Source: Saccharofermentans sp. (GTDB lineage Bacteria; Bacillota; Clostridia; Saccharofermentanales; Saccharofermentanaceae). Taken from it: a stretch of 46,918 nucleotides of DNA. The notes under the pieces are model-generated. The model worked only from the letters and a program-made list of their open reading frames with translations. It was not told the DNA's origin and made no database searches. The stretch is taken from positions 1-46,918 of the forward strand of contig JAKSRK010000007.1 of the NCBI GenBank assembly GCA_024403655.1. Reading direction: 5' to 3'. Both the position numbers and the translations under genes were made by a program. Of this stretch, positions 27,238 to 35,440 are shown piece after piece (position 1 is the first letter of the stretch; every line of letters starts with the position of its first letter).

Positions 27238-27357
27238 ATAAAGAATAATAATTTAACAAGACTGTAATTTAATTTGACTATATTTCCTTCATTCAGACAC
27301 TAGATATTGTGTTCTTTGTGTAAATGTCACCAAAATATGAGAACTTAAAAATTGAAT

Positions 27358-27387
27358 TTGCAAAAGGCTTGAAAAGCGTTGTAAAAT
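27358..27387 (+). promoter_or_regulatory. Promoter of the SleB-like gene
   Basis: TTGCAA (27358-27363), an 18-base spacer and TAAAAT (27382-27387) lie about 23 bases before the earliest possible start codon. It lies in the divergent gap with the carboxypeptidase gene. Confidence 0.6.
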
Positions 27388-27409
27388 AGGTGTGCCGTAA
27401 GAATGATAG

Positions 27410-28135
27410 TTGATTTTCGAAAGAGGGGTATTTCATATTTTACGACATAAATTAGTTTCATTAATTATTTCCTGCAGTTTGGTTTTGGGAATTGCAGCAG
27501 CTCCCGTAAATGCATATATGATTGAGCATGAGACTCAGCAGGAGCGTCTTGCCCGCTATGAGATTATGTGGAATAACGCTACTGACAGCGAGAGATTCTT
27601 TATGGACACTGCTGTTAAGGCACATGCATGCGGACTTTCGACAGAAGATTTTAAGTTCTTTGCGAAGGTTGTAGAGGGAGAAGGCAAGGACAGCGATACT
27701 GATATTACCGATAAGGTGCTTATTGCTGTTACCGTACTTAACAGAGTACACTGTACGTCATGGCCTACATCTTCTGTTATTTCTACACTTAAGCGTCCCG
27801 GACAGTTCCTTGTTGTAGACAGAGAGACCGGTATATGTGAGTGTGCAAGATCTCTTGATTCCGAGTGGGCTATTGTTATGGCCTACAGACTCGTAGAAGA
27901 GAATGCCATAGACAGACATATGGTTTACTACAATTCATTAGGTTTTACAGGATATTCAAGACAGTTTGCTGATTATGCATACTTTGGCGGCAACTATTTC
28001 TCATGTTGCTATTGCAATAACAACTGTGATTATTGTTCGGAACTTGATCCGGACTGGAGTCAGGATGATGTTGTAATGCTTGATGATACCTATCTGGTAT
28101 TTAGGCCCGAAGGAGTAGGACCAAACTATTTCTGA
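27410..28135 (+). CDS. Secreted SleB-type cell wall hydrolase
   Basis: A protein of 241 residues or fewer with a signal peptide (cleavage probably after PVNA) and a SleB/Hydrolase_2 domain: KVVEGEG with the catalytic-type Glu, ITDKVLIAVTVLNRV, and the RPGQFLVV block. The C-terminus has a cysteine cluster (CCYCNNNCDYC) that may bind metal or form disulfides. It probably cuts peptidoglycan. The start is uncertain. TTG at 27410 has no ribosome binding site, while a strong AGAGGGG (27421-27427) sits nine bases before an in-frame ATT at 27437, which would give a classical signal peptide. larC follows after 16 bases. Confidence 0.85.
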   Translation: MIFERGVFHILRHKLVSLIISCSLVLGIAAAPVNAYMIEHETQQERLARYEIMWNNATDSERFFMDTAVKAHACGLSTEDFKFFAKVVEGEGKDSDTDITDKVLIAVTVLNRVHCTSWPTSSVISTLKRPGQFLVVDRETGICECARSLDSEWAIVMAYRLVEENAIDRHMVYYNSLGFTGYSRQFADYAYFGGNYFSCCYCNNNCDYCSELDPDWSQDDVVMLDDTYLVFRPEGVGPNYF

Positions 28136-28151
28136 TTAAGATTGGAGTAGT

Positions 28152-29396
28152 ATGAGCAAGACACTTTATATTGAAGCAAATTCAGGGATCAGCGGCGATA
28201 TGTTCGTCGCTGCTCTTTTATCTTTGGGAGCAGACAGAAAAGCACTTGATAAGGCTTTGAACAGTCTTCCTGTCAGCGGCTTTGAAATCAAAATATCTGA
28301 TGTGTTCAAGTCAGGCATTAAGGCATGTGACTTTGATGTCATACTTGATAAGGAGCATGAGAACCATGACCATGATATGGAATATCTTCACGGTCACGGA
28401 CATACTCATACTCATGACGGAGTTACACACCATCACCATGAGCACAGTACTCCCTCCGGAATCAAGCATATTATTTCTCATGCTGATATGACTGCTTCCG
28501 CTAAGAGTATCGCTTATAAGATTCTGGATATAATTGCGCAGGCTGAGTCTGAAGCACACGGAATTCCTCTTGAGGAAGTACACTTTCACGAAGTAGGTGC
28601 TGTAGATTCTATTGTGGATATCGTATCTGCCGCTGTATTAATTGATGACATTGACCCGGATGAAGTTATAATTCCTTCACTTACAGAAGGAAGCGGAACA
28701 ATAAGATGTCAGCATGGAATTTTATCCGTGCCTGTCCCTGCTGTAGCTAATATTGCCAGGGCCCATTCTCTTGACCTTAAGTTAAGTCAGGTTCAGGGAG
28801 AACTCGTAACTCCCACCGGAGCCGCAATAGCAGCAGCAATAAGGACTTCTACAAAGCTTCCCAAGAGTTTTAATATCAATTCGTTAGGTATTGGTGCAGG
28901 CAAGAGAGAGTATGAAGTTCCTTCCATGCTTCGCATTATGGATATTACTAGTTCTGCCGGCGCTGAAGAAGACTATGTCATAAAGCTTGAGACAGATATT
29001 GACGACTGTCCCGGAGAAGAACTCGGATATGTGATGGAGCTTTTGTATAACGAAGGTGCGCGTGAAGTGCATTTCGTGCCGATCTTCATGAAGAAAGACA
29101 GACCCGGCTACGAGATTACCGTCATTTGCACTGAGGACAAGAGAGAATCTCTCGAAAGGATCCTTTTTAAGAATACGACTACAATCGGCATAAGAAGATG
29201 CAGGATGGAAAGAACGATTCTTAAGAGATATGAAGACGTTCTTACTACCGAATACGGTCCCGTTAAGATGAAGACTGTGGTTCTTCCCGACGGTAGTGTA
29301 AGAAGGTATCCCGAATATGAAAGTCTAAGGGAGATAAGCCTGCAAACAGGTATTGCTCTTCCCGATCTCAGAGCGAAGATAAACGGTTGCTTTTGA
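28152..29396 (+). CDS. larC: Nickel-pincer cofactor biosynthesis protein LarC
   Basis: LarC (414 residues, formerly DUF111) is the CTP-dependent cyclometallase that inserts nickel into the pincer nucleotide. It starts TLYIEANSGISGDMF and has a His-rich stretch (about residues 70-98) suited to nickel binding, then HFHEVGAVDSIVDIV, GELVTPTGAA and ETDIDDCPGEELG in the C-terminal domain. It is a single intact gene, unlike the two-part larC of Lactobacillus plantarum. It follows a wall hydrolase and is separated from larB by three genes. Confidence 0.92.
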   Translation: MSKTLYIEANSGISGDMFVAALLSLGADRKALDKALNSLPVSGFEIKISDVFKSGIKACDFDVILDKEHENHDHDMEYLHGHGHTHTHDGVTHHHHEHSTPSGIKHIISHADMTASAKSIAYKILDIIAQAESEAHGIPLEEVHFHEVGAVDSIVDIVSAAVLIDDIDPDEVIIPSLTEGSGTIRCQHGILSVPVPAVANIARAHSLDLKLSQVQGELVTPTGAAIAAAIRTSTKLPKSFNINSLGIGAGKREYEVPSMLRIMDITSSAGAEEDYVIKLETDIDDCPGEELGYVMELLYNEGAREVHFVPIFMKKDRPGYEITVICTEDKRESLERILFKNTTTIGIRRCRMERTILKRYEDVLTTEYGPVKMKTVVLPDGSVRRYPEYESLREISLQTGIALPDLRAKINGCF

Positions 29397-29420
29397 CCGT
29401 CATCTTTATTAATATATAAG
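29393..29420 (+). promoter_or_regulatory. Promoter of glyA
   Basis: TTGACC (29393-29398), a 16-base spacer and TATAAG (29415-29420) precede glyA. The -35 box overlaps the larC stop codon. Confidence 0.55.
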
Positions 29421-29449
29421 GCAATTGTTTATTTTGGAGGTATCACCAT

Positions 29450-30694
29450 ATGTATGATCACATAAAGGCGCAAGATTCCGAGATCTATTCTGCTATTTGT
29501 CAGGAGCTTGGCAGACAGAGAGATAAGATCGAGCTCATTGCATCTGAGAATATTGTTTCTGAAGCAGTTCTTGAGGCTGCAGGTTCTGTCCTTACTAATA
29601 AGTACGCTGAAGGATATCCCGGTAAGAGATATTACGGCGGATGTGAATATGTTGATATCGTAGAGCAGCTTGCTATCGACAGACTTAAGCAGCTCTTTGG
29701 CGCAAAGTTTGCTAACGTTCAGCCTCACTCCGGTGCACAGGCTAACACAGCAGTTTACTATGCTATCCTTGAACCCGGTGACACAATCCTCGGTATGGAT
29801 CTTTCACACGGTGGTCACCTTACACATGGTATGAAGCTTAATGTATCAGGTAGAACATATCATTCTGAGTTCTATCAGGTAGATGAGAAGACAAGCTGCA
29901 TCGATTATGAGGCAGTAAGAGCTAAGGCTCTTGAGTGCAAGCCTAAGGTTATCGTTGCCGGTGCTTCTGCTTATCCTCGTATCATCGACTTCAAGAAGTT
30001 CCGTGAGATTGCTGATGAAGTTGGAGCTTACCTCTTCGTAGATATGGCTCACATTGCTGGTCTTGTTGCTGCAGGTCTTCATCCTAATCCCGTACCTTAC
30101 GCACATATCACAACAACTACAACACATAAGACACTTCGCGGACCTCGTGGTGGTGTTATCATGACAAATGACGAGGAGCTTGCTAAGAAGATTAATTCTG
30201 CAGTATTCCCCGGTCAGCAGGGCGGACCTCTTATGCACATCATCGCTGCTAAGGCTGTTGCATTTAAGGAAGCTCTTTCTCCTGAGTTCAGAGACTATGC
30301 TAACGGTATCGTTAAGAACGCTAAGGTTCTTTCTGAAGCACTTATGGAGAGAAAGGTTAACCTTGTATCAGGCGGTACAGATAACCACCTCATGCTTATC
30401 GACCTCAGAGGAACAGGTATCACAGGTAAGGAGCTTCAGCTTCGTCTTGATGACTGCAATATCACAGCTAACAAGAATACAATTCCTTTCGATCCTGAGA
30501 AGCCTTTCATCACTTCCGGTGTAAGAGTTGGTACTGCTGCAGTTACAGCAAGAGGCATGAAGGAAGAGGATATGGTTGAGATTGCAGATCTTATCTCTAT
30601 CTGTATCTACGATTACGAGAACAGAAAGCAGGAAGTTATCGACCGTGTTGCTAAGCTTACTGCTAAGTATCCTATCTATCCCGACCTTAAGTAA
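29450..30694 (+). CDS. glyA: Serine hydroxymethyltransferase
   Basis: GlyA (414 residues) is a PLP enzyme that converts serine and tetrahydrofolate to glycine and methylene-tetrahydrofolate. Signatures are [29 protein letters not shown], the Thr-rich PLP site [14 protein letters not shown] with the Schiff-base lysine, and FPGQQGGP. Length is normal. GGAGG lies upstream of the ATG. Codon use is very regular, as in highly expressed genes. The stop overlaps the rarA start by one base (TAATG). Confidence 0.98.
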   Translation: MYDHIKAQDSEIYSAICQELGRQRDKIELIASENIVSEAVLEAAGSVLTNKYAEGYPGKRYYGGCEYVDIVEQLAIDRLKQLFGAKFANVQPHSGAQANTAVYYAILEPGDTILGMDLSHGGHLTHGMKLNVSGRTYHSEFYQVDEKTSCIDYEAVRAKALECKPKVIVAGASAYPRIIDFKKFREIADEVGAYLFVDMAHIAGLVAAGLHPNPVPYAHITTTTTHKTLRGPRGGVIMTNDEELAKKINSAVFPGQQGGPLMHIIAAKAVAFKEALSPEFRDYANGIVKNAKVLSEALMERKVNLVSGGTDNHLMLIDLRGTGITGKELQLRLDDCNITANKNTIPFDPEKPFITSGVRVGTAAVTARGMKEEDMVEIADLISICIYDYENRKQEVIDRVAKLTAKYPIYPDLK

Positions 30695-32007
30695 TGGAAG
30701 GTTTTGAAGAGAATAATTCAAGACAGCCTTTGGCTTATCGCATGGCTCCGAGAGATCTCGATGAGTATATCGGTCAGGAGCACATAATCGGTAAAGGGAA
30801 AATGTTAAGAAGGATGATTGAGGCAGATCGACTGTCCTCAGTCATCCTTTTTGGCCCTCCGGGAACAGGTAAGACTGCACTGGCTCGTATAATCGCCAAC
30901 AGAACTTCTTCGAAGTTTGCACGCCTTAATGCCGTTACGGCAGGTGTTGCTGACATCAAGAATGTAATTGCCGATGCAACGAATCCCTTTACGTCAGAAG
31001 GTAAGAGGACTGTCCTTTTTATAGATGAGATCCATCGCTTTAATAAGCTTCAGCAGGATGCTCTGCTTCCTTATGTTGAAGACGGTACTGTTATTCTTGT
31101 CGGTGCCACCACTGAGAATCCTTTCTTTGAAGTCAATAAAGCTCTTGTATCCAGATCTACCGTACTTCAGCTTAAATCATTAACTGAGGACAATATTGTA
31201 ACTATCCTGAAGAATGCAGTCTCCGATAAGGAGAGAGGTTATGGCAACATCAGTGTTGAAGTATCAGATATTACCTTAAAGAAGATTGCATTATTGTCAG
31301 GCGGAGATGCACGTAATGCGCTTAAGGCATTTGAACTTGCCGTTATAACAACTTCTCCCGATAAGGATGGAACGATAACAATCACCGATGAAGTAGTAAG
31401 CGACTGTATGCAGAATAAAGTCGTCCTCTTCGATAAAGACGGTGAGAGCCACTATGACAACATTAGTGCCATGATCAAGTCCATGAGAGGATCTGATCCT
31501 AACGCAGCAGTTCTTTATCTGGCGCGTGCTTTGGCTGGCGGAGAAGACATAGAATTCCTGGCACGACGCATAATGATCTGCGCAGCTGAAGATGTTGGTC
31601 TTGCTAACCCGAACGCACTTCTGGTTGCTGTAGCAGCTTACCAGACTGCCATGGCTGTAGGTATGCCTGAAGCTCGGATTCCTTTGGCGGAAGCATGTAT
31701 TCTTGTTGCTTCTTCACCCAAATCTAATGCTGCTTATCTTGCTGTTAATGCTGCTTTGGAAGATGCCAAGAGCGGAGAGACCGGTCATATACCCATGCAT
31801 CTTCGTAATGCCCCTGCTGAAGGCATGAAGGATCTCGGCTATTCAATCGGATACAAGTATCCGCATGATTTCCCGGGTCATATAGTTAAGCAGCAGTACA
31901 TGACTGATGCGACTCTTAATAAAACTTATTACGATCCGACTGATATTGGCTATGAGAAGAAAATTGCTGAGTATCTGGATTATGTAAAGAAGAATACACA
32001 AGAGTAA
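30694..32007 (+). CDS. rarA: Replication-associated recombination protein RarA (MgsA)
   Basis: RarA (437 residues) is a clamp-loader-like AAA+ ATPase that acts at stalled replication forks. It has Walker A GPPGTGKT near residue 53, Walker B FIDEIHRFNK, sensor GATTENPFFEVN, SGGDARNAL and the C-terminal tetramerisation domain with SKSNAAYLAVNAAL-like residues and the PHDFPGH ending. No clear Shine-Dalgarno is seen; it is probably translated by coupling to glyA. Confidence 0.96.
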   Translation: MEGFEENNSRQPLAYRMAPRDLDEYIGQEHIIGKGKMLRRMIEADRLSSVILFGPPGTGKTALARIIANRTSSKFARLNAVTAGVADIKNVIADATNPFTSEGKRTVLFIDEIHRFNKLQQDALLPYVEDGTVILVGATTENPFFEVNKALVSRSTVLQLKSLTEDNIVTILKNAVSDKERGYGNISVEVSDITLKKIALLSGGDARNALKAFELAVITTSPDKDGTITITDEVVSDCMQNKVVLFDKDGESHYDNISAMIKSMRGSDPNAAVLYLARALAGGEDIEFLARRIMICAAEDVGLANPNALLVAVAAYQTAMAVGMPEARIPLAEACILVASSPKSNAAYLAVNAALEDAKSGETGHIPMHLRNAPAEGMKDLGYSIGYKYPHDFPGHIVKQQYMTDATLNKTYYDPTDIGYEKKIAEYLDYVKKNTQE

Positions 32008-32025
32008 AACAACAATTAATCGCAT

Positions 32026-32065
32026 AAACCGTCTACAGAGAGCTGTTCCTGTAGACGGTTTTGTT
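32026..32065 (+). terminator. rarA terminator; first hairpin of the left repeat unit
   Basis: A 13-bp stem (32026-32038 with 32049-32061) with a 10-base loop runs into TTTTGTT. It lies 18 bases after the rarA stop and serves as a plausible terminator. It is also hairpin 1 of the 98-bp unit repeated on the far side of the next gene. Confidence 0.75.
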
Positions 32066-32128
32066 GATATGGAAGCATTTTCAACAAATCTGTCAACGTA
32101 AAGGTTCGAGCGTAGACGGTTTTGTTGA
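32031..32128. repeat. Left copy of a 98-bp two-hairpin repeat unit
   Basis: Hairpin 1 pairs GTCTACAG (32031-32038) with CTGTAGAC (32049-32056). Hairpin 2 covers 32081-32128, an imperfect 18-bp stem with a 12-base loop. The two hairpins share the exact 17-mer starting GTAGACGG at 32051 and 32112. The right copy, at 33018-33115, aligns without gaps and has 45/48 identity in the hairpin 2 part. The units flank the PD-(D/E)XK-like gene. Confidence 0.9.
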
Positions 32129-32208
32129 ATGAAGCTGCGTTAAGTCGATTGGTTGTTGAATTTTGTCGATTTTTGAGAGTTTTTTTGTCCCATTTTGAAT
32201 TTTCAGTC

Positions 32209-32217
32209 TGATAGAAT
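32209..32217 (+). promoter_or_regulatory. Extended -10 promoter of the PD-(D/E)XK-like gene
   Basis: TGATAGAAT fits the extended -10 form. The predicted start near 32224 gives a short leader with AAGGAG at 32235-32240. The region before it is very T-rich. The gene therefore has its own promoter inside the flanking repeats. Confidence 0.5.
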
Positions 32218-32250
32218 TTTCAAATCTATAAAAGAAGGAGCCTATATTCA

Positions 32251-32988
32251 GTGTCCAGATTGCCTTTGCCTCGCGAATATATATTGGCGATGCTTAATTA
32301 TTTTGATAAAGAATTGAATAGAATGCCGCAATGCTCAATCATTAGCCATTCTGGTCAGGATAAGGTTTTGGTTAGGAATCCTCGACATGAATATGGAATC
32401 AATACTCCCAAAGGTCGTGAGTTACTTCATATTCAAGATAAAAGAGATACAATCTTGAGATTAAAGAGGCAAATCACAGAACAATGGAATAAAGCTTATC
32501 ATGGTGTACTTGATAGAGAGTCAATAAGTTTAAATTGTGAAGCAGTTTTACCTGGATCTGATATATGGGATGGGATAGTAACTGATACGAATCCTTACAA
32601 GAAAAAAGAAGAACTGTATCACAATGGTATTAAGGTTCGTTCACGTATGGAGATGATGATTAGTGAAGTGCTTGATCAATTAGGGCTTGAATATCTATAT
32701 GAACCTGAAATAGTTTTGGATGGTAAAAGAATGTATCCGGATTTTGTCGTTAGAATTCCTGCTTTTGGTTGTTGCATCATCATTGAGTATCTAGGTATGT
32801 TAGATGATTATAATTATCTTGATGCTACTAAGAACAAACTGGGTGTATATCTGAGAAACGGATTCTATCCGGGCACCAATCTGATTTTGCTAGGGGGAAG
32901 CAAAAATTCTGCACCGACAATTGACGCAATATACAACAGCATAGTTGCAGCTATTGCATCACTTTGCGATATATGCGTCACAACATGA
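32251..32988 (+). CDS. PD-(D/E)XK-like nuclease family protein flanked by hairpin repeats
   Basis: This 245-residue protein has an unidentified N-terminal part (1-115) and a C-terminal domain resembling a restriction-endonuclease fold: SRME (Glu134), YPDF (Asp164), IIEYLGMLD (Glu179), then FYPGTNLILL. This matches a widespread Clostridia family that carries a 'YPDF...WEHxGMMD' pattern; the Lys of the usual E-x-K is not at its normal place. The start is GTG with AAGGAG 10 bases upstream. Codon use (many CAA, AAA, TTG) differs from the neighbours, suggesting transfer. Two 98-bp hairpin units lie on either side. Function is unknown; a nuclease role is an inference from the motif. Confidence 0.7.
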   Translation: MSRLPLPREYILAMLNYFDKELNRMPQCSIISHSGQDKVLVRNPRHEYGINTPKGRELLHIQDKRDTILRLKRQITEQWNKAYHGVLDRESISLNCEAVLPGSDIWDGIVTDTNPYKKKEELYHNGIKVRSRMEMMISEVLDQLGLEYLYEPEIVLDGKRMYPDFVVRIPAFGCCIIIEYLGMLDDYNYLDATKNKLGVYLRNGFYPGTNLILLGGSKNSAPTIDAIYNSIVAAIASLCDICVTT

Positions 32989-33017
32989 TTGCAATTGGTG
33001 CATTTGTCGTCAGAACT

Positions 33018-33115
33018 GTCTACACTAATAGCTAGGTGTAGATAATTTTGTAGTTTTTGGCAGATAATCAACAAATCTGTCAACGTAAAGGCTCAAGCGT
33101 AGACGTTTTTGTTGA
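33018..33115. repeat. Right copy of the 98-bp two-hairpin repeat unit
   Basis: It is colinear with 32031-32128. Hairpin 1 pairs TCTACAC (33019-33025) with GTGTAGA (33036-33042); relative to the left copy the inner G-C pair has become C-G and an outer C-G has become T-A, so pairing is kept while the sequence changes. Hairpin 2 (33068-33115) differs from the left copy at three bases. It lies between the 3' ends of the nuclease-like gene and the convergent PHP gene and may also act as their terminator. Confidence 0.9.
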
Positions 33116-33130
33116 TTTATGACCTATATA

Positions 33131-33931
33131 TCAGAGGGAATAAGTATAAACTTCCTTATTCTTGAAGTAGCAGCCTTCATTGAAGCCGCAGGACTTGGCA
33201 AATTCAACGAACTTTTCTTTTTCTCGTCCTATATTGCTGCTTACATGAGCATCTGAAGAGAAGGTTATAAGCTTGCCACCCATCTGCTTATAGCGTTGAA
33301 GAATTCGGGGGTCAGGCATTATTCCGCGGCGTATTGAAGTGGCTGAGTTAATCTCAAGAGCTTTTTCCTTTGCAATGATTACTTCAAAGAGACGGTCGAA
33401 TTCGTCAGGACAGTCGGCATAGAGAGCTACTCTGCTGTTCTCACAGTCATATTTACTGCAATAGTCGTAGTGAGCTATTACTGTATAGTTGTTGCACTTT
33501 TCAGCCATCTCGGCTACTACACCCATGTATTCCTTGTGACGAAGTGCGGCAGGTATCTTATATGCGTCCTTGCTGTAGAAGAGGTCAACTCCTCTGAAGA
33601 GATGGTTGCTTAATACTACTGTGTCAAAAGGATACTTGGCTGCTAATCCATCTATGACGGAAGCAGTGTGTGTCTGATAGCCGAATTCTATTCCCATTAA
33701 AAGTTCAAGAGAGGAAGGACATTTCTTTTTCCAATCCTCAAAAGACTTAGTATAGCTGTCGATATCAAAGGTCTGAATATTGTCTTCAGGATCCGGATTG
33801 TCGTATTCGTAGTGTTCGGTGATACCAACAACGCTGAGATTATTAGAGACAGCAGCGGCGATTAATTCGTCTATTGTCTGTTCAGCGTCAGGTGAGTAAT
33901 GACAAGTATGGTTGTGGGTATCTGCGAACAT
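33131..33931 (-). CDS. PHP-domain phosphoesterase, HisJ-like
   Basis: This 266-residue PHP-family metal-dependent phosphoesterase resembles HisJ histidinol-phosphatase. DTHNHTCHYSPDAE at the N-terminus supplies the first metal ligands, GITEHYEY and GIEFGY the next, and SSDAHVSSNIG near the C-terminus the last. The start at 33931 is chosen because the PHP domain begins there and GAGG lies eight bases upstream; a longer frame has no support. No other histidine genes are near, so histidinol phosphate as substrate is not assured. Confidence 0.82.
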   Translation of the reverse strand: MFADTHNHTCHYSPDAEQTIDELIAAAVSNNLSVVGITEHYEYDNPDPEDNIQTFDIDSYTKSFEDWKKKCPSSLELLMGIEFGYQTHTASVIDGLAAKYPFDTVVLSNHLFRGVDLFYSKDAYKIPAALRHKEYMGVVAEMAEKCNNYTVIAHYDYCSKYDCENSRVALYADCPDEFDRLFEVIIAKEKALEINSATSIRRGIMPDPRILQRYKQMGGKLITFSSDAHVSSNIGREKEKFVEFAKSCGFNEGCYFKNKEVYTYSL

Positions 33932-33972
33932 ATATAAAACCTCATATTTCTTGCTATTTTTATCTTTATTAA

Positions 33973-33981
33973 TGTTATCAT
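33973..33981 (+). promoter_or_regulatory. Extended -10 promoter of the M18 aminopeptidase operon
   Basis: TGTTATCAT fits the extended -10 pattern in the divergent gap between the PHP gene and the aminopeptidase. GAGGTGA precedes the ATG at 34016. Confidence 0.5.
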
Positions 33982-34015
33982 AGATAAAGTTAAAAACAGA
34001 CAGAGGTGACACACC

Positions 34016-35440
34016 ATGGCAGATAAAAAATCAAAAAAGAGTAAGGATAAGGACAAGGAGCTTTTTGCAGAGTTCCCTAATCTTTATAAGAACATCAGCG
34101 ACGATGAGCTTGACGCATGCATGAATTATGCTGAGGAGTACAAAGCTTTCCTTGATATTTCCAAGACTGAGCGCGAGTTCGTTGAGAACGCTATTGAAGC
34201 AGCAAACGATCTCGGCTTTGTTGATATCGAATCCAAGAAGACATTAAAGGCAGGAGATAAGGTTTACGCATCTATTAAGGATAAGGGTATGGTTCTTGCT
34301 GTTATCGGTAAGAAGCCTGTAGCTGACGGTATCAATATTCTCGGTGCACATATCGATTCACCCAGACTTGATCTTAAGCCCAATCCTGTATATGAGGATG
34401 CTGAAGCTGCTTACTTCAAGACTCATTACTATGGCGGAATCAAGAAGTATCAGTGGACTACCATCCCTCTTGCCATTCATGGTGTTATTTATACCAAGGA
34501 CGGCACTAAGCATAAGATTACTGTAGGTGAGAAGGATGAGGATCCTATCTTCTATATTACAGATCTCCTTCCTCATCTTGGTAATGAGCAGATGAAGAAG
34601 AATGCTTCTGAATTCATCTCCGGTGAAGATCTTAATGTATTCGTTGGCGGAATGCCTTTGAAGGATGCTGATAAGGAACCTTATAAGGCTTATGTTCTTA
34701 AGTATCTTAATGATAATTACGGAATCGTTGAGAAGGATTTTGTTACTGGTGAGATTGAGATTGTTCCTGCAATGAAGGCAAGAGATCTCGGATTCGACAG
34801 ATCATTTATCGCTGCATACGGACACGATGACAAGGTTTGTGCTTATCCTGCTCTTACAGCTCTTTTTGCACAGGAAAGACCTGACAAGACATGCGTTACA
34901 ATCCTTACCGATAAGGAAGAGATTGGATCTTATGCAAATTCAGGTGCTCAGAGTGTTCTTTATGAGAATTTCCTTATGGAGCTTCTTGCTAAGACAAATA
35001 AGGGGGCATTCGACATGCTCGCTTACCGTAAGGCTATAGCTGCATCCAAGATGCTTTCAACTGATGTATCCAATGCGTACGATCCCAAGTATGCTTCTGT
35101 ATCTGATCCCAGAAATTCTGCTTATATGAGCAAGGGAATCAAGCTTGAGAAGTATGTTGGTGCAAGAGGTAAGTCCGGCACTAATGAAGCTACAGGTGAT
35201 TTTGTAGCTGAGATTGTCAGCGTATTTGATAAGAATTCAATTCCCTGGCAGACAGGAGAGCTTGGTAAGGTAGATGCAGGAGGCGGCGGAACAATCTCCG
35301 CTTATATGGCTAAGATGGGTATGAATGTAATTGATGCAGGTGTACCTGTTTGGTCAATGCATGCTCCTTATGAAGTAATTTCCAAGATTGATCTTTACTA
35401 TACATATCTTGCATATAAGGCATTTATCGAGAATATCTGA
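34016..35440 (+). CDS. M18 family aminopeptidase
   Basis: This 474-residue cytoplasmic zinc aminopeptidase of the M18 (aspartyl aminopeptidase) family removes N-terminal residues from peptides. Metal-ligand blocks are GAHIDSPRLDLKP, AYGHDDKVCAYPA, LTDKEEIGSYANSGAQS and the C-terminal VPVWSMHAPYEV. The N-terminus is lysine-rich. A GAGGTGA ribosome binding site fixes the start. The stop overlaps the cardiolipin synthase start (TGATG). Confidence 0.93.
   Translation: MADKKSKKSKDKDKELFAEFPNLYKNISDDELDACMNYAEEYKAFLDISKTEREFVENAIEAANDLGFVDIESKKTLKAGDKVYASIKDKGMVLAVIGKKPVADGINILGAHIDSPRLDLKPNPVYEDAEAAYFKTHYYGGIKKYQWTTIPLAIHGVIYTKDGTKHKITVGEKDEDPIFYITDLLPHLGNEQMKKNASEFISGEDLNVFVGGMPLKDADKEPYKAYVLKYLNDNYGIVEKDFVTGEIEIVPAMKARDLGFDRSFIAAYGHDDKVCAYPALTALFAQERPDKTCVTILTDKEEIGSYANSGAQSVLYENFLMELLAKTNKGAFDMLAYRKAIAASKMLSTDVSNAYDPKYASVSDPRNSAYMSKGIKLEKYVGARGKSGTNEATGDFVAEIVSVFDKNSIPWQTGELGKVDAGGGGTISAYMAKMGMNVIDAGVPVWSMHAPYEVISKIDLYYTYLAYKAFIENI

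Noticed and set aside
28350..28460. His-rich DNA stretch in larC as a separate repeat element
   Set aside because: It encodes the His-rich metal-binding region typical of LarC and keeps the frame.
32031..33115. Hairpin units as a CRISPR array or a retron
   Set aside because: There are only two units almost 1 kb apart, with no cas or reverse transcriptase gene.
32081..33115. Ordinary insertion sequence
   Set aside because: No transposase (DDE or HUH) is encoded, and the ends are direct copies instead of terminal inverted repeats; no target-site duplication is obvious.
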